A model generated the notes under the pieces. It searched no databases and was not told where the DNA came from. It saw nothing but the letters and a program-made list of their open reading frames with translations. Position numbers and translations under genes: made by a program. From Cyrtodaria siliqua (lineage: Eukaryota; Mollusca; Bivalvia; Adapedonta; Hiatellidae), in assembly GCA_037043455.1 (NCBI GenBank), contig JAWPHD010004397.1, positions 1 through 64,000 of the forward strand: a stretch of DNA of 64,000 nt. The letters run 5' to 3'. Positions 1 through 12,028 of this stretch are shown piece after piece. How positions within the stretch are numbered: the first letter of the stretch is position 1; every line of letters begins with the position of its first letter.

Positions 1-720
1 CCCGTTGTATACATAACATGGTCGGTTATCGTTACTGGTTTTTATTACCTAAATATCCTTTTCTTGGTTTCGTGTTTATCGTTGTTAGATTATATTACCC
101 ACAAAAGAGTTGTATATGTTTGCAAATCGACATTCAACAATCAGAAGTGTATTAAAATTCGGTTCTGTACGTATATGTCTATTATAGTATTAGAATGGTT
201 GTAACATACAATTATTAGCTCGGTCGGGAGCCCACATAATTTTGAATTAGTAAGATTGTTAGTACGGGTACGAGACGGAGAAGATGTTTCTTTTTAGGTA
301 ATACGCTCTGAAATTGTAGTTTGTTTTATACTTAATTATTTTGTACAATCCTGAAAAAAGAGTCTGACACTAAAATAACTTCAATGAATGGATAATACTC
401 AACTCCTGTCGTTTGAATATAATATCATACTAATGTAAACCCAATTCCAGATGTTCTGAAAGTTAGCCGCCTATTTGTGTCTTAAATAAGAATATCAATA
501 AACTAACAGACTGTGGATTCCGGTACTTCACACACAGACGATCAAACTACGTTGCATCCGGCGGTCATATTTCTGTTCCGGATCTAGAATGTGTGTCATG
601 TCCCGAGTCACAAAAACTATCCAAAGATGAAGGCTAAAGATGAGGAGCTGGGTAATTGAACATGATCAGAAGGTGAGGCAAAATAAAATACAAAATACTT
701 CAAACAAGGACAAACCAGGC
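1..720. other. No gene recognised
   Basis: AT-rich sequence with stops in all frames. I see no recognisable protein domain, RNA gene or repeat shared with the rest of the window. Confidence 0.5.
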
Positions 721-736
721 ACTCTTGCGCTGATAA

Positions 737-931
737 ATGTATACCAACTACAAGGAGCCTGAACTAAATCCTGTTAATTTCAGAGATCTGACCATTTCAA
801 AATACATGCAAGTGGATTATTATGTCATGAAACATTCAAGCACAGATAGTTTTACTAGTATGTGTACGACTGCCGTGAATGAAGACAACATGGGTCACTT
901 ATACAAGCAGTGTGAGGTGTCAACTGTTTGA
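737..931 (+). CDS. Unrecognised short ORF (64 codons)
   Basis: An ATG-to-stop frame whose residue composition (acidic, Met/Thr/Ser-rich) looks more like protein than most short frames nearby. I recognise no domain, membrane segment or signal peptide. It lies 66 bp upstream of another short frame (997-1209) and both could be remnants of one broken element, but no motif ties them. It could equally be a chance frame. Confidence 0.15.
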   Translation: MYTNYKEPELNPVNFRDLTISKYMQVDYYVMKHSSTDSFTSMCTTAVNEDNMGHLYKQCEVSTV

Positions 932-996
932 CCTTCATTTCAGCTGGTGGTGAACGCTTCACCAATGTGCTGGAATCAAAATAATTTGAAACAAAC

Positions 997-1209
997 ATGG
1001 AGTCAGTTATTCTCAACGAAGGAACTAACAGTCAGATTATGAAAGACACATGCGACTATGGAAATCAGGAGATTGCTGCAGAAGAGGACGATGACATGTT
1101 CAGTAATGAAGACATTGGTTGCATCGTAAACGAGACACCAGTTGTAATAAAAACAAGAGTGGGCAGGACAGTCAAGTTTAACAGACAATTTAATGATTAT
1201 ATAGCTTAA
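997..1209 (+). CDS. Short ORF, possibly the C-terminal tail of a retroelement polyprotein
   Basis: A 70-codon frame with an acidic middle (EEDDDMFSNEDIG) and a basic end containing TRVGRTVKFNRQF just before the stop. Seen: this end resembles the 'TRSGR-V--P-RF' tail that closes many Ty3/gypsy and BEL polyproteins after the integrase. Inference: this may be the last part of such a polyprotein. No integrase, RT or LTR is visible next to it, so the call is weak. The start codon is only the first ATG in the frame; a fragment would have begun further upstream. Confidence 0.25.
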   Translation: MESVILNEGTNSQIMKDTCDYGNQEIAAEEDDDMFSNEDIGCIVNETPVVIKTRVGRTVKFNRQFNDYIA

Positions 1210-1214
1210 AGAGT

Positions 1215-1614
1215 AGAAATGTATAAACCCTTTATATTTGGACTGAATTCTTATTATTGAATAAATATTGAAAAGGGAATCCCTTCGAAGATACAAACAC
1301 AAACAATACAGAAAAGTGTCAGACTGGGTTTTATTGAGTCTGTTCATGAGAGGTAATATAGAATGCACCACCTCTCACGCCCCAGCACCGGCTTAAGCGG
1401 CTTAATTGGTGTTCTACTACTTCAAAGCCACGAGATTTGGCTAGATGATCCCAAAGGACCAGTGAATAATAACACTCCATATTCGTAGTCGGGAGACTTT
1501 GTACAGCCGCCAAATAGCACTAAACGCTATAGTGTGAATGTTAATAAATACCGAAAAGTGGATCCATTGGAAGCAACACACACAAACAAGAGAGAAAAGT
1601 AACACACTCGGTTT
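1215..1614. repeat. Dispersed repeat 'X', nearly full unit
   Basis: A roughly 290-bp unit running from a 'GGTTTTATTGAGTCTGTTCATGAGAG' type start (about 1325), through CAGCCGCCAAATAGCACTAAA (about 1504), to 'AAATACCGAAAAGTGGATCC' (about 1545) and back to another GGTTTTATTGA. The same ordered blocks recur at 2313-2510 and 54660-54960, and end pieces recur at 3850-3950 (opposite strand) and 17285-17400. No coding capacity is seen. Probably a non-autonomous mobile element or the untranslated part of one. Confidence 0.55.
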
Positions 1615-2312
1615 TATTGAAGAAAGATAAACCTATCGGACAGGGAAAGCAGCATTCAAGGACGACAGCCAACCACAAAACACAAAAACAAACACGCAAA
1701 CAGACAAACGAGAAAGCAAAAGTAATAAAAATTGCAGACGACATCACAAACACAAAAGTGTTGACAATATGGCTACCGCCTTGGAACGGTCAGTGGCAAC
1801 AAAGGCCACTGGGGGTTTAATTCGGTTCTAGGGTGCACCAAACCTCACACTTACCCTACTGTCATCCCATTAAAAACAGGACAGTGTTAAAAAGTAATCC
1901 CCGCCATGATCTAATCTAACCAACAAGGCAGCATCAATAGGTAATATAAGTAAAACACGAATATACTCTTGTAAATATAATACAAAAAACAATAGCCTAG
2001 AAAGCCACACTGAAGGTACTCTATGACTTGGTAGAAGCCAGATCAACAAGAGAATAACCATTAAGGGCGCGACAAGAAAGATCATAGACAAACATCAAAC
2101 GCTAATGTCCCATTGGGCTTTAGGTAGGCGTCATCATAGGGTCAACAGCATGTCGGTCATCGTACAATTAAAGAGGAAATCATAGTGGCGAATGTAAAAG
2201 GGTCCACCACCAAGCATGCAGTACGTTGCAAAATGATAGGGTCATAACCTCTTTTGATAAACTTTTAACAAGTTTAACAAAGATAGTATGAAAGTGATCA
2301 TGACCAAGAGTC
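1615..2312 (-). mobile_element. Penelope-like element, 5'-truncated 3' end
   Basis: On the minus strand this matches the 3' part of the PLE copies at 18.9-20.7 kb and 52.2-53.9 kb: the tail with the TGGTTGTCGTCCTTGAATGC-type block, the untranslated region with 'TGACCGTTCCAAGGCGGTAGC', and the end of the RT-side coding region near 2200-2310. It is inserted inside repeat X. The left flank ends GGTTTTATTGA and the right flank resumes GTCAGTTCATGAGAG, so joining them restores the unbroken X unit. No intact ORF remains. Confidence 0.7.
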
Positions 2313-2510
2313 AGTTCATGAGAGATAATATACCCTCTACCAGCGGCTTAAGCAGCATTCTACTTTAAAGACACAAACATTGGGTTTGGTGATCTTATAT
2401 GACTAGTAATTAAGAACACTACCGATTTGTTTTTGGGGCGATTTTTTTATGGCCGCCACACAGCACTAAACAAACGTTAGTATGCATGTCAATAAATACC
2501 GACCAGACTA
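2313..2510. repeat. Dispersed repeat 'X', right part after the PLE insertion
   Basis: Continues the unit interrupted at 1615: TCATGAGAGATAATATA, GGCTTAAGCAGC, GCCGCCACACAGCACTAAAC and 'AATAAATACCGACCAGAC' occur in the same order as at 1340-1550 and 54690-54900. Confidence 0.5.
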
Positions 2511-3384
2511 ATTAAAGTAGCTATCCCACCAACAACAACCAACTTTTACAACATATATACACTTTTCCTAAACCTACTGTCGACGACGAATATATATAAC
2601 TGGCGTATTTTGAGTTTCCAAACTCTATATACAAAATATAAACGGTTTTAATCAGGCTGGTCAAACCCCAATACTGTAGCGTTGAATTAAGAGTTGCCAA
2701 CTCGTAGCTATTTTTACGCATGTTCAATCACGGGTATTTTTAAAACATCTGGATATAGTGTTCACGGGTTTGTGGCGCAGTTTGAACTCAAACAGTATTC
2801 CGGATTCAGGCTGTAATTTAGAGCGTATTCCGGATTCCGTCTTCAATTTATCGGTTATTTCGTATTCAAGAGGGGAGTGGGGTTACGCTCTCACACATAA
2901 CACACCAACTATTATCCGTTCAAAGTTTCTTTATTGATAGAATACGTGTGAGGCTCAAGAAGGTAAGCAAACGTAGGATGTAAAAGTGTGCAGTCGCTTT
3001 GCATTAAGTATTGAAATGTCTCAACATTTCAAAGCGGAACTTCAGCATGTATGCATTTCCTGTTAAACGTGTACTGTGATTATAAAGTCAACAACAGCAG
3101 AGATTTGTCCTTTCTCTGACTATCTTAAACCCTTTTTTTACAAAACATGTTAGGATAGCTCTGCAGTGGAATATTACGTGGAATTAGGTTTGGAGTATAT
3201 GAATTATATAGCGAAAATTCCCGAGTTGCGTTTTTTTTCCTTTAACATATAAGTGACATTTTTGGTCCTGTGAGATGCTACCGGTTTCTTAATCACAGCT
3301 CTTTCTGTAATTGGCTGGTAACTAGTAGATTTGTTGACGGAAAGTTGGTCACAACTATGTATCTTACGGACGCCCTGGGGTATA
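2511..3384. other. No gene recognised
   Basis: No domain, RNA gene or repeat found. Short frames on both strands have no protein-like features. Confidence 0.45.
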
Positions 3385-4290
3385 TTAGTTATGACTTATT
3401 AGTTATGACTTATTTGTTATTACTTATTTCTATGACTTATGGGTTATTACTTATTTCTTATCACCTATTTATTAAGGGCGGGTAATGAAAACATGTCGAT
3501 ATCTCGATGATAAGTTATTTACAATATGTTTGTTTAGCATACTAACCAATCTAAACTTTCAAAGCTGTAATTCACTTAGAATGTGTTATGTTCTTCACGT
3601 ACGGGTGGAGCACTGGAGGGACTTATTAGTTATGACATTTCTTATTACTTATTTTTTATTACTTATTTCTTATTACCTATTTGTTAAGGTCGGGTTAATG
3701 AAAACATGACGGATATCTCGATGCGAAGTTATTTACTATATGTATATGTAGCATACTGACCAATCTAGTTTATACTTTCAAAGCTGTAATTCCCTGAGAA
3801 TGTGTTATTTTCTTCACGGGTGAAGGCGCTAAATAAACATATAATAAATAACTTGATCATGAACAGACTCAATAAAACCAAGTCTGCTATTTTTATCTCT
3901 TGTTTGTGTTATTTGCTTCCAATGGATCCAATTTTCAGTATTTGTTATCAACGAGATATCCGCCATGTTTTCATTAACCCGCCCTTAATGAACGGGTAAT
4001 AAGAAATAAGTGATAAGAAATAAGTAATACCAAATAAGTTATAACTGATAAGTCATAACTCATAAGTCCCTCCAGTTCTTCACCCATGAAGACCATAACA
4101 TATTTTAAGTGAATAACAGCTTTGAAAATATAAGATAGATTGGTCATTATGCTAACTAAACATATAGTAAATAACTTATCAACGAGATATCCGCCATGTT
4201 GTCATTAATTCGTCCTAAACAAATAGGTAATACGAAATAAGTTATAAGAAATAACCAATAACAAATAAGTCATAACTAATAAGTATGGAA
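3385..4290. repeat. Inverted repeat built of ~240-bp units
   Basis: Two direct units (about 3385-3600 and 3620-3840) carry runs of TTAGTTATGACTTAT/TTATTACTTATTTCT, then GGCGGGTAATGAAAACATG, GATATCTCGATG, AACCAATCTA, CTTTCAAAGCTGTAATTC and TTCTTCACG. From about 3945 to 4290 the same blocks return in reverse complement (ATCAACGAGATATCCGCCATG, AAGAAATAAGT, TAACAGCTTTGAAA). The ~105-bp spacer between the arms contains a piece of dispersed repeat X. Confidence 0.75.
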
Positions 4291-4609
4291 GCTTTAATAT
4301 ACCCCCCAGGTGATGTGATCATTCTATAATATATTTCGTTTAAACGTAATATATAGTGTTAAGACAGCTTAAGATAACGACTTGGTCGCTGTATCTTATG
4401 TGTGTTTAGATAATGAAAACAATATTCTTTGTCAATGATAATTATGGTGTAATAACAAAAAGACGTATATATATAGATTAAAACGGCACGATAATATACA
4501 CATGTAGTTGTTGACATGTACATGTCGACTCTTTGTTTTACGGAAGATGTAATAAATTGAATGACCATAACCGTTTTTGTCTCACCCACGATAGTGGGTA
4601 GCGAGACAT

Positions 4610-5185
4610 AGCAGTCACTCGATTTTTATGAAACTTTGTCAAATGCTTTGTTGGGTACATCATCACGCCAAAATTACAAAGGTCTAGGTCATATTTTGCG
4701 TTATTTTCCCAAACCTTAGCCTTGGTTAGGTAACTTAACCTTGATTAGGTAACTTAACCTCAGTTAACTGTATACATGTGATTGCCTCATTTTCTTTATT
4801 TGATACTTGGTCATATGTATTGTTGGCATTGGTGGACTGAACGACACAAATTACCGAGGTCAAGGTCATATTTTGCTTATTGTCCCCAAACTTAACCTTG
4901 GTTAGGTAACTTAACCTCAGTTAACTTTATGTGATTGCCTCACTTTACGTCTTTGATACTTGGTCATATGCATTGTTGGCATTGGTGGACATCGCTGAAC
5001 GACAAAACAATGCCAAGGTCAAGGTCATGTTTTGCGTCATCAGTTTTGTTAGGTAAGTTAACCTCAGTTAACTTTTTTTTTTAACTTTAATTTCTTTGTT
5101 TGATACTTGGTCATATGTATTGTTAGCATTGGTAGACATTACTGAACGACAAAAAAATACCAAGGTCAAGGTCATAAATCATAGT
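4610..5185. repeat. Tandem repeat, ~165-bp unit, about 3-4 diverged copies
   Basis: Units share GATACTTGGTCATATGTATT, GTTGGCATTGGTGGAC, CAAGGTCAAGGTCATA, TTTTGCGT and TTAGGTAACTTAACC in fixed order. The right copies are shortened. The AAGGTCAAGGTCA block is also found in other tandem repeats at 9.2 and 30.2 kb. Confidence 0.75.
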
Positions 5186-5299
5186 TTGATTTGGTAAATA
5201 ATTAACATGAACTTAATTATTGAGAAAACAAGCTGAAGCCCTCAAACAATAAAGCGCGGATTTATGTTACTGAAATAAGGAGATACATTATGGTTAAGA

Positions 5300-5560
5300 A
5301 AATATAAACAAGTGAAGCACAGTGGTGCAAACGCCGGATTGCGAATTCACCAATTTAACTGGACGTGTGTGCCAAGTTTCAAAGCTTTCTGCAATTCGTT
5401 TTTGAGAAATGAGGAAAAACAAAAACTTTAACCGAAAATGTTTACCAAAATGTCAAAACGCGTAAACGGACATACGGACGGACGGACGGACGGACAGAAG
5501 GTAGACGGAAATCGCCAAACCATAAGCCTGGAATATGCTACGCAATCCGGCTAAAAATTA
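5300..5560. repeat. Dispersed repeat with (CGGA)n core
   Basis: Contains GCCAAGTTTCAAAGCTTTCTG, a short GGACGGACGGACGGACGGAC run at about 5473-5495, and an AAACCATAAGCCTGGA-type end. This layout resembles common invertebrate dispersed repeats that carry an internal GACGGACG microsatellite. Family not identified. Confidence 0.35.
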
Positions 5561-7460
5561 AAAAAAACGCGACACAGACAATAATTTTTCTAATAACGGG
5601 TCAAATTGGGCATTCCATATATATTTTAGAGATGTTCCTATGATTCTTTATACAAACATGGGACCCTTGTTTGTTGCCATATACCTTCATATATACTGGC
5701 ATATACAAAAGAAGTCAAATACTGAACATTTGTCAAATAACAAACACGTCAGTTGCTCAATAAATGCGTCAGGTGTTAAAGCTACAACTACTACTACTAA
5801 TTGCATTCGCCTGTTTTAATCATATGTATTAAAGCATTATACTGATAAGGTATACAAATATATTAAATGTCAAATTGCCAAGTATTGTCCAGAACATTTT
5901 CATCTGCCAAATGTACTAACAACAATCATTTACATAGACCGTTTGAGAACAAACTTCCAGTTTATGTTATTGCTATAAATGACATTTGAATATTTGAATG
6001 ATACTTAATAAAAAGTGGGTATTACTATACATTTTATAGACAATGAGGAGATAAACACACGTTGCATCACGCGTATGCTTGCAACTTAAACATACGTTAT
6101 TGCTTTTATTTTACATACAAACAAAATGTTTGAGCCACAAGTTCTTCCAGCATTATTAACGAAGGCCTTTGCCGTCAGTATTACAATTAACCACTAGAAC
6201 TAAAATATCCCTAATGTGTGCTAATTCCTACTGTGCGCACGGACGATTCTGGAATTGAACCGCGCATTTTGAGAATTCCGATAATGTCGCGCGTTTTAAA
6301 AATTCTTACTTTGCGCAGAGCAATTTTGAATTGACCATCTTCTCATTTTGAGCCTGACATATACACTCACTGGGCATGAACAGACGGATACAACCATTGG
6401 CCCCGGGGTCCATCCCCACCCCTTCTGACATAGTACACACCCCTTGGGACATAGTACCTGTGTCATAACGTGGAAACCATTGAGATCTCCACCATATACA
6501 CCTTAACGCGGGTGCAGTAATGTGTGATATTGCACCATCGACTGCGTGATCTCATTCTGTTATGAATTACAAGCTTTTTTAAACAGTTTTCATCTTTGCG
6601 GAGATAATCAGGTGAGCTATTCAGAGCGTTTTGGTCGTCCTCTTGTTCAATATTCCACAAGCTTTTAGATGGGCCGTGAATCCAACTATGGCTTTGCTTG
6701 CATCTTTTGTTGCTACAGAAGTGAGTATGTTGGCATATTTATCTTGTCCAGATAAGATTGTGTGACGCAATATTTCAGTCAACTTCACGTGATCTCAACA
6801 TAATTTAAGTCGTCATGCGACATTTTATGTCATCAAGTCGCTGTGTGGATGTTGTGCAAACAATGTATTCAACTTATGCCGCTTTTTATTATGTCGTCCC
6901 GTCTCGAAATAGTGTAGTATATCAACATAGAATATGTCAACATATGATTATATATCATGACATGTCGTTCTATTTATGGTCATAAACATCACATCATCTG
7001 AGGGGTACATTATTAAAGCTTCCATAAATAAGTGTAATAAGTCCCTACAGGGTTTCCGTTTCATTAGAGGTTGCCATATTCTTTTTGACAACATCATTCG
7101 GTCAGGCTTTCGAGATACAAGAACCCAACATCTATCATATATATTTACTGATACACCGAAAAAAAATGTATATTGTTATAAGCGTGTAAAAAAAAGCGAT
7201 AACCACCGCCCTAGCATCTGATTGTTTTGAGGCGAAGTATAAGTTTAATAATATTTTATTGCAGATATGTTACAATACATAAATTCAACATCACAATATT
7301 CATAGCAACATGTACAAATGGATTGAACTACCAAGTTATTAAAGGCGAAGTATTAGTGTCATATTGATAACATACATTAATACACCAGGCAATGTTAATT
7401 TACACGTGCGACATGATATAGTTCTCCAAAACACCCACGATTCTTTGTTGCATTCTCGGT
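5561..7460. other. No gene recognised
   Basis: No recognisable coding exon, RNA gene or repeat. The longest frame (6976-7221, +) contains RGCHILFDNIIRSGFRD but matches nothing I can name and has no splice context that I trust. Confidence 0.4.
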
Positions 7461-7464
7461 TAAT

Positions 7465-7556
7465 CTGACCAATCGGTGACTGTATCGCTAACCAATAATT
7501 AACCGACAATTGACCAATCAGAGCACCCATTGCGACCGAGAATTGCATGACGTCAC
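7465..7556. promoter_or_regulatory. CCAAT/CRE cluster, possible promoter
   Basis: Three CCAAT boxes in the same orientation at 7469-7473, 7492-7496 and 7514-7518 (CCAATCGG, CCAATAAT, CCAATCAG), followed by a perfect palindromic CRE, TGACGTCA, at 7548-7555. The spacing (23, 22 and 34 bp) and the combination are typical of animal promoters that bind NF-Y and CREB/ATF. No clear gene starts on either side, so its target is unknown and it may be chance or belong to an unrecognised transcript. Confidence 0.3.
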
Positions 7557-8456
7557 AGCACCTTGTTCACAATATTTCCATTTTACGTGAGTTTTTAATT
7601 TCTATTTTATTTGGTCATATATTGTTATAGTGATCGTTATGGGTGTACAGAGCGGATTATGTTATAGGTAAGTCACATTTTCTATCGCCAATGATAAAAA
7701 TAAATTGAGAAAAGGTCTCAAATAACGCTGGTTTTTAAAGTCGAATATTGCAATAGTATTCGGATAACCCACTTATATCGGACAACTTTATACTAACTTC
7801 ATGCATTGACATGTATTTCGTTCTGTTGATAATTTTTGCTAGCTGCATTTCAAAACAACGAAGAAGTAATATCCCAGCAGACATGGAAGTGGTTAGCTGC
7901 ATATCTTATCCGTCTTTCTCGTCCGTTCGTGTTTTCTCATGAATTCAGAAATATGTTTTATAATGTCATAACAGACTTTTACACAGTTACAGTGACCGCA
8001 ATTTCGTGATATTCTCACGTTAAAATTAAGAAAATCTCATTAACATGTATCCAATGAGAGAAAAAATATCTCTCCGCCGATCGTTGCTGGTGTTTGGTAT
8101 AATAAAATGTATTTTTGGCAGTTGAGCAGTTGACCAACGAACCGCATCTCTTATGGACTCGGTTGCTTGCCAATGCATTTTACAATAATCGCCTGGAATG
8201 TCGGACGTAAATTTATTTTGAAAAGACATTACGACATCATGGCACCGGAAACAAAAATTGCGTTGAACCACTTTGGTGCCCCTCAGTGGCTACTTTTTTA
8301 AAATCCCAGATGAAAATAACAATAATGTGAAGGCCAACGCCATTATGATAACAGAGGTCGTCGATCCGAACATTGAATCCATCACCTCCATAAAACTGAA
8401 GATTCTCCCGAAGTGGTTAAGCAAATTTTTACACCACTAAATTCTCTCTCTGCCCC

Positions 8457-8561
8457 CTTCCCCCCCCCCCCCCTCCCCCACTCTCTTGTGCTCTAAATTC
8501 TCTCTGTGTCCCCCCACCCCCACTCCCGCCCCCCCCCCCCCCCTTCACAGACACAGACGCA

Positions 8562-8602
<41 letters not shown>
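8457..8602. repeat. Poly-C tracts and (CT)n microsatellite
   Basis: C-runs at about 8459-8473 and 8529-8543 are followed by an uninterrupted CT run from 8564 to 8602. Frames through this stretch (Arg-Glu and Gly repeats) are artefacts of the repeat. Confidence 0.9.
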
Positions 8603-8606
<4 letters not shown>

Positions 8607-9110
8607 ATGCCCGCATTCACTTGAAGTAAACACGTTAAGATTTATTCCCTTCCACGCGGACATTCGTCGGGGAGTGGACAAACAAAATAAGCGCGGAGAA
8701 TTAACTTCTACAACAAAAACAACAACAACATTCTGCTGAACTTTCGCTTCAGTATTTTGTCACCATTGGACCAATAATAGACGCCAGAACTAATTAATAG
8801 CGGTTAGGAACTACGCTTGTTGTTCAGCCATACCCGTTCTGATTCGCCAACACATGACAGAGCATATAGCTAGACAAAGGCGTAGCCCTGATCTTCTCAG
8901 ATTTAGGGGGTTGCCGGGTGCCCCCCGACCCCACTTAATCTGCCCATGCGCGCATACTCTAGATAAATACCCAAAAAAAACACTATGGCAAGATTTGGGT
9001 ACATCGAAAAATAAAGGACCGCAGTACGTACCACTGTATATCGTGTAAGCTTTGTAGCTGCAAAACCATGAATTCATATATTGCAGGATAACATTAGACT
9101 ACTCAACCAG
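8603..9110. other. No gene recognised
   Basis: Includes a stretch, 8880-8950, with AGGGGGTTGCCGGGTGCCCCC that resembles degraded repeat sequence. Nothing is assignable. Confidence 0.35.
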
Positions 9111-9420
9111 TTCCATAGTCAGTCAGTCAATCACGAAAACTTAACGTTGGCTATAACTTTCTCATTTCGTGATATTTCTTCATCAAACGTTCAATACATA
9201 CAGTACTCATCATGACAACATCCACATGACCATACTATAATATACAGGTCAAGGTCACACTGAAAGTCATTATATGGGTTAAAATACTCATTTTTTTTAT
9301 CACAAAAACTTAGTCAGGCTAGTTTGTCAAGGTCATTTATCAGGGTCCAAAAAAACTTGTTATACTGACAAAGCGCTGACGGGCGACACATGACGTGTTC
9401 CGCGAAACACCCGTCTAGTT
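9111..9420. repeat. Single unit related to the AAGGTCA tandem repeats
   Basis: Contains TATAACTTTCTCATTTCGTG, CAGGTCAAGGTCACACTGAA, CAAGGTCATTTATC and a closing TGACGTGTTCCGCGAAACACCC. It resembles dispersed AAGGTCA repeats elsewhere in the window (4.6-5.2 kb, 30.1-30.6 kb) but is one copy only. Confidence 0.4.
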
Positions 9421-10134
9421 TATTATTTTAATTACTTTTATTTACTTATTTTCAATGAGATTGTCTATAGTTATATCTTTAATTGTTTGAATAAATTTGT
9501 TATATTCACAATGAAGCAGAAAACAAACTTGAATTTATTTTTTCTTTGGTAATTTCCGGAAATGTTTCGGTTACGGAAAGAGCTTAAGTACAGGTAAAGA
9601 ACTCAAACGTACCGCGGTGCGGTACCACTCAAGCTAAATACCAGTGTATACTGGTAATACCGTGCACCTCTAACTATAGCATACTCTTCGAAAAGTGCGT
9701 GGATAATAATCATGCATTATAATCGTGCATTTGAAAAATATTGACATCAACAATAACTTATTCGTGTTGTGATTAATTCAATGTAAGTATGAACTCTGAA
9801 GTGTAGTCACCACCGGTCTTTCGTAGTAATGGTAGATCGAAGATCAGCAGAGCTTATGCCATGGTGCGGTATCCGTCATCTGTCTGTCCGTCCGTAAACT
9901 TTTTTGTAGCGACTACTCCTCTGAAACTACTTGACATAAAACTTCACAGGAATGTCGATCTAGCTATCCAAAACCTATCAGTGGAGCTTCATATAGTCAA
10001 TTAATGACCTCTTGTTATTAGGCAATCCTTTTTAAACATGTAAACAAGACTCTGCCCTCACAAATCTCTTAGTTCCAATTCCTCACGACAAAGCTGCAAG
10101 TGTTTTCCACCGATTTGCTTCAGCTTTCTGTAGG
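9421..10134. other. No gene recognised
   Basis: AT-rich. A CTGTCTGTCCGTCCGTAAAC block near 9880 may be a remnant of a dispersed repeat with a GTCC core; otherwise nothing is seen. Confidence 0.35.
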
Positions 10135-10136
10135 AA

Positions 10137-10395
10137 GGCGTCTCTGTGGTCGAGTGGTTAACATAGTTGCACTGTAAACCTTCTCACCTCTCACAACTGT
10201 GGGTTCGAAGACCACTAGGGACTCGGCTTGTAAGTGAGGTGATGTTGATTCATATGGATGGTGGGAGGTGTACAGTACTGGTTTAACCCAGAAATAAGTG
10301 GCTGGTCTGCCTCCACCACAAACAACAACATAAGCATATTAATACATAGAACTTTGCTTATGATGACATTTTCAATGGGATTCAACTAATCAGGT
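10137..10395 (+). mobile_element. tRNA-derived SINE, family 1
   Basis: Pol III internal promoter: box A TGGTCGAGTGG at 10147-10157 and box B GGTTCGAAGAC at 10202-10212. The tRNA-like head is followed by a body with ACAGTACTGGTTTAACCCAG and GGCTGGTCTGCCTCCACCAC and an A/T-rich end. The same body is found at 15075-15215 and, reversed, at 31420-31660. The head cannot fold into a clean tRNA, so this is a SINE and not a tRNA gene. Confidence 0.65.
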
Positions 10396-10554
10396 GTTTG
10401 CTTTTGGAAATACAAGTGTAGGTAACATTAGGTATTTAATAGGCACATATATAACATGTATTATGAGCAAACCATTTGGAGTAAATTGACTACAACAGAT
10501 TTGGCAGTTCTATTTAATACTGTAAGTCCATGCTCTCAGTACGAACATATAACA

Positions 10555-10625
10555 CTTCTATGGTGTAATCGGTAAACACGTCTACCCTTTGAGTGGAAAA
10601 GTCAGGTTCAAATCCTGATGGGAGT
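10555..10625 (+). other. tRNA-like sequence (probable SINE head)
   Basis: A box A-like TGGTGTAATCGGT at about 10560 and a box B-like GGTTCAAATCC at 10606-10616, with about 43 bp between them, as in a tRNA. The flanks do not form a convincing acceptor stem. Either a tRNA pseudogene or the start of a degraded SINE. Confidence 0.4.
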
Positions 10626-11034
10626 TATTGTTTGGAACAAGAGCTGGATTAGAAATTTCTAAATTATGGATATAATTCAATACTGAATTAAAACGTCAGA
10701 ATATCATAGGTTATGTCAGTGAGGAATAAGGCAATTGAAAATGCAGTGGTATATATGTCTGAAAAAGTGACGGTTGGTGTTTCTTAAGCTTTTAAAGTCA
10801 TGAAATACAATTAAAATGAAAAGCAATGCTTTGCTGCAGTGACCGATCCTTGTTATTTTGTTTTAAATATGTTTACAATTTATTAAATTAAAGACATCAT
10901 TAGCGGATGGTTACATCATTACAAGAGAGTGCCCTATATAATAATCTTCCCTGGGGTCTTATTTCTTCAAAAAAAGTAGTAAGTGTGGTCCCGGTAGTAA
11001 TACAGTTAGTAGAAGTTGTGTCATGTCAGTAGCA

Positions 11035-11203
11035 AGTAGTAGTAGCAAGTAATAGTAGCAAGTAGTAGTAGCAAGTAATAGTAGCAAGTAGTAGTAGCAA
11101 GTAGTAGTAGTAGCAGTAGCAGCAGTAGCAGCAGTAGCAGCAGTAGTAGTAGTATCATAAGCATTAGCAATAGTAGTAGCAGCAACAGTAGTAGTAGAAA
11201 AGC

Positions 11204-11255
<52 letters not shown>

Positions 11256-11482
11256 TCAGAAGCAGTAGCAGCAGCAGTAGTAGTAGTAGTAGTAGTAGTA
11301 GTATCAGAAGCAGTAGCAGTAGCAGAGCAGTAGTAAAGCAGCAGCAGCAGTAGTAGTAGTAGTAGTAGTAGAAGTAGTAGTATCAGAAGCAGTAGCAGTA
11401 GCAGCAGCAGTAGCAGTAGTAGTAGTAGTAGTATCAGAAGCAGTAGCAGTAGTAGGAGTAGTAGTAGTATCAGAAGCAGTAA

Positions 11483-11519
<37 letters not shown>

Positions 11520-11635
11520 TAAGCAGCAGCAGGTTTATTAGGAGTAGTAGTAGTAGTAGTAGTATCAGTAGCAGTTGCAGTAGCAGAAGCAGCATAGTAG
11601 TATTATGAGTAGTAGTAGTAGTAGCAGCATGTAGT

Positions 11636-11670
<35 letters not shown>

Positions 11671-11991
11671 TATCAGAAGCAGTAGCCGTAGTAGTAGCAG
11701 CAACAGTAGTAGTAGAAAAGCAGCAGTATTAGTATCAGAAGCAGTAGCAGTAGCAGCAGCAACAGCATTAGTAGTAGTAGTAGTAGTATCAGAAGCAGTA
11801 TCAGTAGTAGAAGTAGTAGTAGTAGTATTATCAGAAGCAGTAGCAGTAGCAGAAGCAGCAGCAGTAGTAGTAGTAGTAGTAGTAGTAGCAGTAGCGGCAG
11901 CGGCAGCGGCAGCAATAGTAGTAGTATTATGAGTAGTAGTAGTAGTAGTAGTAGTAGCAAGTAGTAGTAGCATATAGTAGTAGCAAGTAGT

Positions 11992-12028
<37 letters not shown>

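Noticed and set aside
1..1209. Complete LTR retrotransposon at the left edge
   Set aside because: Only a possible polyprotein tail is seen; no LTR pair, primer site or RT/integrase in the window.
8026..8271. 81-codon minus frame with Cys/His residues (NFCFRCHDVV ... DYCKMHW)
   Set aside because: Looks slightly protein-like, but spacing fits no zinc-binding family I know and no splice or neighbour evidence supports it.
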